A DNA stretch of 64,000 nucleotides. Origin: Branchiostoma belcheri (taxonomy: Eukaryota; Chordata; Leptocardii; Amphioxiformes; Branchiostomatidae). This document shows positions 56,586 to 64,000 of this stretch, in pieces (position 1 is the first letter of the stretch; each line of letters starts with the position of its first letter). The notes beneath the pieces were generated by a model. It saw only the letters and a list, made by a program, of their open reading frames with translations. It was not told where the DNA came from and did no database searches. The stretch spans positions 603,553 through 667,552 of the forward strand of contig NW_017804120.1 of the NCBI RefSeq assembly GCF_001625305.1, in the 5' to 3' direction. The translations under genes and the position numbers were made by a program.

Positions 56586-58869
56586 ATGTCGTTGACAAAC
56601 AGTTTTCTGGACCTTCGCCAGGAGGCGCCTTCAGAGGACGAGCGCCCCCTGTCAGACGACACCGTGCATGACAAGGGACGCGGAAAGGAGGGGGAGGGGC
56701 GGTGTGGATTGTGCTGTTGCGTGCCTGACTGTCTGCAAGTGTTTAACTCACCTCGATGGCTGCTGTTCTTTATGTGTATCCTGTGCGCCTCTGAGGTTTG
56801 TATCAAGTTCAAGTTTTTTTTTTTTTTTAGCTGGCTCAAATTTTCACTAGAATGGACTCTAGAAAGAGAATAGCTGCCTTCATGTACCAGAGTTATCAAC
56901 CAAGGATTGATGTGTTCAAGAATTCATTCTTTCCCAGAACTATCACAGAGTGGAACTCGCTGTCACCAAGTACAGTAATTGTCATTAGATAACTTTAAAC
57001 AATGTCTAGAGTTAGACGTTCAAGGGTTAGGTGTAGCATGTCGATTGGTGTAACACAGCCGGCTGCCGCCGCGCCGCGTGCCCGCGAAGCTGGTGTGTTA
57101 CGCCGAAAAACGGTTATACCGGCTATACAGATACAGAATCGGATGTATTGTCAACACTAATGGAGATTCCTTGATAAACAAACAAACGAACTATGAACTA
57201 TTTTTCTCAGCAATAGTACATACAATTGCAATACTCTGAAAAAGGCTACCTAACAGACAGAATAAATGAAAATAGGGTGACGTTATACTAAAATTGATAT
57301 ATATCAATAGTGTATAACAGGGTGATATTATACTAAAAGTAATACTGTGCTTTAACCATTTCCATAAGGCTGCGATACTCATAGGACTGACGCCGGGGGT
57401 TATATCCACCATCGAGCGCCGGTTTGAGTTCTCGAGCGCCAAAAGTGGGTTCATCGTCAGCTCAACAGACATCTTCGCCGCCATTTCGGTTCCTGTCATC
57501 TCTTACTATGGCGCGAAATCTCACAAGGTAAGGCGATGAACGAAAAGAAGAAACAACATCATGTGAAAACAGGTATCCGTAAAGTAAAATAAAACATACT
57601 AAAACTAGAAAGGTAACATTTGCCAAGCAAATGCATAATGTTTACCTTCGCATATGGTCTGCTCTGTTAATTCTTACTCAAATATATTCACATATACATG
57701 TCATGATGGTCAGACAGGAGTCCAAATCCCTCCTGCTATAAAATTGCAACATGATGTAACCCAACACCAGTTACCATGGTACAGGTTATTGACCAGGTCA
57801 GTGTTTGAAACTGAAGAAGAAACAAAGGGAAAACAATATGTTTTCCTTCGGCGAACATAACTAAAACAAGTAATCAAATATTTTCCGGCCAATAGATGTA
57901 CATAAAGCCGGAAGTTGAAGACATGAAATGAGATTTCCTTTCTGAGATCTTTTTTGGACGTTTTGACTACCCCTCCTATGTCTGACCTTTTCACTTCCTG
58001 TCAGTCTGCGGTTACAGCATTCACCCACCCACGTACTGTCACTCTGATGTACGGGCACATAAACGAATTGAAAACAATATCTCTGTGTAAGAATTGAAAG
58101 TAAAATAGTACGGTTGAAAATAGCAATAAACTTTCAATTTAAGAACATACAAAAACAGTCTATTGTAGGAATGATGTTAACACAATCTATTTTTTTATAT
58201 AACCCATGACCAGGGTCGTTGGCTCGGTGTAGGAGCAGTGCTTCTAGGCTGCGGCAGTACCTTATTTGCCGTTCCTCATTTTCTTGCAGGTAAAACATTT
58301 TGATGCTGTTTTTCTTAACATTTTTCTAAAGACTTTTGAATTCCTTTGTCGATGCGATGAATATATAGTGTAGGCAATTATACCTGGTAACATTGATATT
58401 CCTTCATTTAGTTCCCTAGTTAAGAACTGTAGATATGATTATATTGCATAACACTCTGTATTGTTATATAGCTTGGGTGCCAGCCTCCGTAGTTACCGTT
58501 TTACACTAAATGTATTAATTTGTTGTTCCACTTTCTTTATTCATTTTTAGCCAACTCGCTATTCAATCATTTGGTCCTTGCCTCTGCAAATGCAAATGCT
58601 TCTTACATCTTCCCTGTAGGTCGATATGTTGTTTCTGGCACCAACATTTCTGAGTCGGACAGCACCCTTTGCCATCATTGGTCGAACAGAACAACCAATG
58701 AACAGTGCTACACAAACGACGGGTAGGGCCTGGATTACATCATCTAGTGTGTAGTGAAGTTCAATTGCATTTTTATCTCTCTTCATGTAAACAATGATAA
58801 TGTAACATTCTATTGTCACTAATTTGTGCCTGGGAGGAGCTATCTATACTATACAAAGCTCTCTCTCTT

Positions 58870-58918
<49 letters not shown>

Positions 58919-59000
58919 ATGATAGAGAAATAACGTCTATGTAAGAAACAATACGTACGTGTATATGTGTGTCTTTGTATTGCATGTATGTGTGTGTGTG

Positions 59001-59046
<46 letters not shown>

Positions 59047-62000
59047 ATTTTGTGTGTGCGTGTGCACATGCGTGCTTGTGTGAGTCTCACAGTGTGTTCA
59101 TGCCTTGAATGGCAATGAATTATGATAAACACACGTACAGCAATGCTAAAAACACGTACGCCTCTACATACCTAATATCTATCCCATGGTTTGTAGGTAT
59201 TCCCATCTGCAGAATTATCTGTACGTGTTCATCGCTGCACAGCTGCTCATGTCCTTCTGCCCCGGACCCTTGTATAGCGTAGGGGTCGCCTATCTGGACG
59301 AGAACGTGAAGAAAAAAGTGTCAGGTGCTTACATTGGTAAGTAGTAGTCTGCTTTGCCATGCTAAGGCCATGCCGCCTTAATTTTATGGATGGCATCCGC
59401 GCGCGCATTGATTTTCACCTGTTCTCAAAAAAAAAAAAAGATTACGTCCACCGAGGCTTTGTCCTGGCTCTAGGCCTGGGTAGTCCATGGTAGTAAGCAA
59501 TACGGAGCCGGGCACCCAGGCTATCGAACCTGCACGACTAAAGAACTCAGTACATACCTATAGTGCCGATTCATAAATTCCGCAGAAAGCCAGCATGTGC
59601 CGGCTTGTACTATACGTCGCTATGTACTGCCACAAATTCACAATACCAGCTTTGTATTCCTGTGGTTTAGTGGCATTTTTTTTTGGCCGGATTTTTCTTT
59701 AATTCGCCCGCGCGCACTAGTTTGGGGGTCTACTGAGGATGTCATCAATAAAATTAAGTCCTTTGATAATAACAAGTTTACTTCGGTCAATAATGTTCAC
59801 AAAAACATGTTTACTATTGTTATCATCATAACAGGGCACCCTATGTATTTTGGACGAAAAATGTCACTTTTTTTAAAATTGCAATGGAGATATTGTTTCT
59901 AAGTAAAAGGAATTAAGTCAGCAATTTTGGGGCATCTATATTGCCTTCCACCGGATAAATGGCCTTTATTGCTGACACGTGACCTTACATATAATATAGT
60001 GTTAGGTCAAAGGTGTCTTGAAGTCGGTACCGGCCCCCGTGCAATGTGTCAAACCGAATGTCAGATGTCATACTTTGACTTTGTTTAATTTTTTTTTTCT
60101 AGGGATTCTGTATGCTGTAGCGAGTGCCGGTCCTGGTCTCGGTTACGTCATTACCTCTCTAATGCTGAATCAGTACATTGACTGGCCGGAAGTCAATGGT
60201 TACAAGTACGTTTTCTGTCCTTATTTTATTTTGTTTACTTTTATAATTGCAAACGCATCAATACAATGGAAGCCCTGGTAGCTATGGCTGATATCGGGCC
60301 CCACATACATACATACATACATACATACATAAAATTTATGACCAAGTAGAGTCATAAATTATAAAATTACTTATACACTAAAATACATTAGGTTCGGCAC
60401 ATGACAATATCATAACAGAGTATAGTTTGGAGGCCAGAGGTCATTCAAATATAATAATATTTACATATTTACAGTACACGTAGGAATAGATGGAAGGACT
60501 TGCGATTACAAGACGTTTGTTGATATCGATGAAATGTAGGTGTGAAGAGTAGCCGAAAAATTTTGATCTGTAAAAGAGTTAATCTTTTACATATATTTTG
60601 GTCAGTTGTCGTTTTTGTCTTTGTGTTCTTGTAACATATTAGAGGCGAGGCCTTTTAATATATGATATAACGTTTGCGTCTATAGTACGAAAAAATTGGT
60701 ATTGTGTATAGCCTAGGGAATCGCACAATGCGTACCTGGTCCAGAAATATTACATAATGAACTTAGGGAGAATCACATGAAGATTATGAATTGCACAATT
60801 TTGACCCCCATAATTTGTTCAGTTGTCGTCATTGTCACCTGACTGTACTAAAAAAAGCAAAGTAAATGTAGGTACTGATAATTAATTTGCTTTGATTTAT
60901 TGAGATTGCAAACAATGCAATACTCGTGGGCCACAGGCAGCGGGGGCTGGTGTTGTGGCCCACACACAAAACAATTATAAGCACACAAACAAGACGCACT
61001 TTTTAAACCCAAATTCAAGTACATAAAAATTGCAATAATTGTTTATTGTTTCACAATAATTGTTTTACAATAATTGTTAATTGTTTAACAGCTCTGGACT
61101 AACACCGTACGACCAGCGATGGCTCGGCAACTGGTGGTTCGGGTACTTCGTTTTGGCCACCGTCGCCTTTCTGGTTGCTTTTCCGTTGTTCTGCTATCCA
61201 CAAAAGCTGCATGGTAGATATTTTATATGCATTTGATAGTCATTTGAATTGCTTTGCTTATATCATTAGTTTACCTCATTTTTTGTCGTAAAAGAACGTG
61301 TATGTGTGGTAAAAGAGTAAGAGTAAATGTTGAAGTATAATCGACCCTTTGATATTGTGTGCAACTTGCTACCTTTATAGCTATTAGACTATTTTTGCAT
61401 ACAGTAACACTGTGAAATGATATAAAAACTATATGTCATAAGAATTCTATGAAAACGTTACTAATAGTTTACTGTTTCACCATAATTGTATTTTCAATTT
61501 TTAGGTCCAAAAAATGGTTCAGAAATATCAGAAGAGGAAACTGCCATTTCTAGTAGTAAAGATGTCAAAGATGACGTCTTGGAAGCAGAGGATGACGGGA
61601 TTACATACACCCAGACGTTTCTCTGCGGTTCGCAGGAATTCTGGTCCACCGTGAAGGATCTTGGGAGCAATTACTCTTATGTGTGTTTATCGCTTGCAGG
61701 TTTGTTTATGTTTTGAAATCTCTCACAGTTACATACAGTTAATTGTTATGAAAATAACACGTTAAGAGGGGTTTTCAATTCCAAACATTTGATATAATCA
61801 ACGTCTAAAATAAGTGTACATATAAGCTAATCTGAGATTGTTTTGGCCGTCATATATGCTAAAATGACGTAAGGTCTCGCGAGACTTTGTAATCTCGGAA
61901 GTAAACTGTCAACCCTAACGAGGTTAATGTTGATTCATGTTCTTAATTGTATCGTTGTATCTATATCTGTCAATAAAACGATGATCGTGTATCTTTTTAC

Positions 62001-64000
62001 TGAGTCATATGTATTCCTAAATATTTTTTTTCACTTTTCAGGCTGCCCAGAAGCCATGGTACTGGTTGGGATAGTAACGTTTGCACCCAAACTGGGACAA
62101 ACACAACTTGGACTTCACCCTTCCGAATCTGCGCTCTATCTCGGTAAAATAGACATTGATAACCCACTTTCAATCCACTATAATGTTAAAAAAAAACAAT
62201 TCATAATTATTTGCCAAAATTAACAGCAATCACAAATCATAAACTGTAAAGGAAAAGCATACCGTTATTTTTGTTGTTTCCTTTTTATGGCTATAAAAAC
62301 AAACTAGAAAGATAACATTTGCAAAGCAAGCGTTGCATGGTCACGTGGTCAAGACTAAGAAACTACTGCTCTGTTTATTTCTACTTAAACACATCCATAG
62401 ACTAGTGTATGGTGGACCAGAGCAGGAGAAGGGACAGAGCAAACAAAATATGGTTTTCTTCTGGTAACTTAAAAGTAAACATAAATATGAACCCCCTCCA
62501 TCTTTTCGTACACATACAGGGTTGATGTCCCTGCCAGCAGGAGCGATAGGCAATCTGTTGGGCGGTTGGATCACCAAAAAGGCCGGGGCAGACTGCAAGA
62601 AACTACTAAAAATACTCCTGTTCATTTCGGTACTGTCCTTGTTGGGGCACTGCGACTTTCTCCTGTATTGTAACACGCCTGGCATAGCTACCTATCTCTA
62701 CAGCAACAACAGGTAAAATCACTTTAACAATACTTCTCAATAATATAGTTTGATTTTTAAGTTTAATGTTTTTACTGAATAATCTTTAACACTGATTAGA
62801 AGTTTTCTTACAAAACGTTTGCTAAGTATTTCAAAGGTAGCTTCATTTCCAAAATGACTGTCAATCTTCCACCCCACGTCCTGTCAACCTAAATCTGTTG
62901 GTACAGATATACAAACCGAAATTTCAGCCACCCAAAACAATACTCCCGTACCAGATAGCAACAGTATCCCTTTTTCTCAGTATAGCTACTGACACTGACA
63001 CTGCGACTATGATCATGGTGATGATGATGATGATGACAATTTTGTTTTATACAGCTCAAATTCTTGTACATAACGTCATCCTTTGTCCAAAATTATTATT
63101 CATCGTCTCTGATTCCACACTTTTATTTTTTATTTTTTCATTGACATGACAGCACAAGCTGTTCCAGAGACTGTGGCTGTGCAGATTCCCTGTACGATCC
63201 TATCTGTGACAGCAGTGGGTTTGAGTACCAGTCCGGCTGCCATGCAGGATGTACAGGCATCAACCAGACTGGACCTACTAAGGTTTGTTACCTATACGTT
63301 GCAGTGCGGGTTTTGGAAGTAAATACTTTCTTTGCGTTTGGGAACGCAACGACACCTGTGCTGCTGTGCAATGTGAACCTGTCATAATTGCCCTGAGAAA
63401 TTAAGATGACACACGGTCACCATTCTCACCCAAACGTTGGCAGTGAATAAAACACTAGGTTGTGCAAAGACTCTGTGAATCTCTTTATTCTGTGCGGTTG
63501 TTGGTTTATGTCACTGATGAGATATTTATGACCACATTGTTGATTATTTGAAAAAGTTGCAATCATCACAAGTTTTAATAGATATTTTTTTAATTGGTGA
63601 AGGGGCAAAACAATATTTCGAGGAGTGTTTTGAACAGAAATGAATTCAGATCCTGTGCTATTTCAGTGTATTAAGGTAACGTTGACTACATGTAAATATT
63701 CCAGCCAAAGTAAAGACAAAAATATATAAATCTGACTATTGAGTCAAATAGCAGTTTTGCCTGATCCTAAAATTGGTATTTACTGTGTAGAACTGACACT
63801 ATTTGTTATATGTGTAGACTTACTCCAACTGTAGCTGCATCATGGGAGACTGGCTGCTCGTAAACGTCACTTCCGGTTCCGGGTCAGAGGCTGTGCACGG
63901 TCCCTGTGCCGGTGGTTGCCCTGGTTACATCATGCCCCTCTTTCTCACCGTGTTCGTCCTCCTGGCCCTCATCAGCACGTCGGCTTTTCCTCCATACACC
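56586..64000 (+). CDS. SLCO-like: Solute carrier organic anion transporter (OATP/SLCO), 5' part, 12 exons
   Basis: Exons are 56586-56795, 57369-57527, 58214-58289, 58551-58722, 59197-59336, 60103-60205, 61092-61213, 61505-61699, 62042-62143, 62520-62712, 63153-63282 and 63818-64000 (continues). All joins keep frame (phases 0,0,1,2,1,2,1,1,1,2,0), giving 595 codons so far of the family's usual 640-720. Family signs in order: PDCLQVFNSPRWLLFF before TM1 (~55-70); TIERRFEFSSAKSGFI (~85-100); FCPGPLYSVGVAYLDENV (~230); the OATP signature as YDQRWLGNWWFGYF (~293-306); acidic cytoplasmic loop 328-375; GLMSLPAGAIGNLLGGW in TM8; Kazal-like cysteine-rich extracellular loop from CSRDCGCADSLYDPIC (~494); then TM10 cut by the window edge. 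It should sit in the plasma membrane and exchange bulky organic anions. ATG 56586 may be preceded by a 5' UTR exon, since a GCAG acceptor precedes it. The exact SLCO subfamily cannot be told. Confidence 0.92.
56880..57140 (+). mobile_element. 3' end of a non-LTR retrotransposon in intron 1 of the transporter
   Basis: The frame reads RIDVFKNSFFPRTITEWNSL then stops after a short stretch. A GC-rich tail (GCCGGCTGCCGCCGCGCCGC) and GGTTATACCGGCTATACAG follow. The same tail in reverse orientation is at 22930-23050. Confidence 0.75.
57604..57872 (+). mobile_element. Dispersed element R1, copy 5, in intron 2 of the transporter
   Basis: It is full length, from ACTAGAAAGGTAACATTTGC to TTTTCCTTCGGCGAACATAA. 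It includes TTATTGACCAGGTCAGTGTT, a palindrome seen in most copies. Confidence 0.85.
58866..59045. repeat. (TC)n and (TG)n microsatellites in intron 4
   Basis: A TC tract of about 22 units (58866-58912) is followed by a TG tract (58988-59040) with minor interruptions. Confidence 0.95.
59363..59765 (-). mobile_element. TTA-flanked MITE, copy 2, in intron 5 of the transporter
   Basis: The left end TAA + GGCCATGCCG ... ATGGATGGCATCC matches the right end of 28253-27828 in reverse. The inside preserves CTAGGCCTGGGTAGTCCATG, GCCAGCATGTGCCGGCTTG and TTTGTATTCCTGTGGTTTAG. The right terminal repeat is decayed after AAAATTAAGTC. Confidence 0.75.
59960..60045 (+). repeat. Dispersed repeat C fragment, copy 4
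   Basis: ACACGTGACCTTACAT, GGTCAAAGGTGTCTTGAAGT and CGGTACCGGCCCCCGTG match the 3' half of the copies at 2210 and 22240. It ends about 60 bp before exon 6 of the transporter. Confidence 0.55.
60303..60330. repeat. (CATA)n microsatellite in intron 6
   Basis: Seven ACAT units occur. The rest of intron 6 (60331-61091) is AT-rich with nothing recognised. Confidence 0.85.
62303..62480 (+). mobile_element. Dispersed element R1, copy 6 (diverged), in intron 9 of the transporter
   Basis: It keeps ACTAGAAAGATAACATTTGC at the left and GCAAACAAAATATGGTTTTC at the right, but the middle third is deleted or replaced (TGGTCACGTGGTCAAGACTA). Confidence 0.65.

Overview
The window looks like intron-rich animal nuclear DNA. 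The best guess is an amphioxus-like invertebrate deuterostome. This rests on many short exons with GT-AG introns, a collagen plus C-type-lectin membrane receptor, an organic anion transporter gene, and AT-rich intergenic DNA packed with inverted-repeat elements, satellites and microsatellites. The species assignment is inference. No bacterial features (operons, ribosome binding sites, CRISPR) are present.

Layout. From 1 to about 34.2 kb I find no credible protein gene. This part is a repeat field. It holds a 165-bp array (0.3-0.95 kb), a ~185-bp satellite (4.0-7.6 kb), several foldback or MITE-like elements, and a 3.2-kb element with ~0.9-kb terminal inverted repeats and TTAA target duplications (18.6-21.8 kb). 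It also holds further tandem arrays (13.4-14.7, 24.4-26.0, 26.65-27.8 kb), a MITE with TTA duplications (27.8-28.25 kb), and a 2.6-kb foldback element whose arms carry 31-bp tandem repeats in opposite orientation (29.8-32.4 kb).

From 34.2 kb the window becomes genic, and all genes are on the + strand. (1) A three-exon gene of unknown function (34692-37817, 345 aa) lies behind a cluster of six CCAAT boxes. (2) Two tandem paralogous genes, A (39799-44032, 477 aa) and B (47032-52162, 450 aa), encode type II membrane proteins: short cytoplasmic tail, one transmembrane helix, short stalk, Gly-X-Y collagen region, C-terminal C-type lectin domain. Both have seven coding exons, every intron is phase 1, and both keep a GC-AG intron at the same place. 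(3) The first 12 coding exons of an SLCO/OATP transporter run from 56586 off the right end of the window. All exon joins were checked by hand for reading-frame phase.

The lectin receptors are predicted cell-surface pattern-recognition or scavenger molecules. The transporter is predicted to take up organic anions. I see no functional link between them. Between and inside the genes the same dispersed elements recur: a ~270-bp family with at least six copies, the TTA-flanked MITE, a CRE-containing repeat, and 3' ends of non-LTR retrotransposons. Several sit in introns of the transporter and of the unknown gene.
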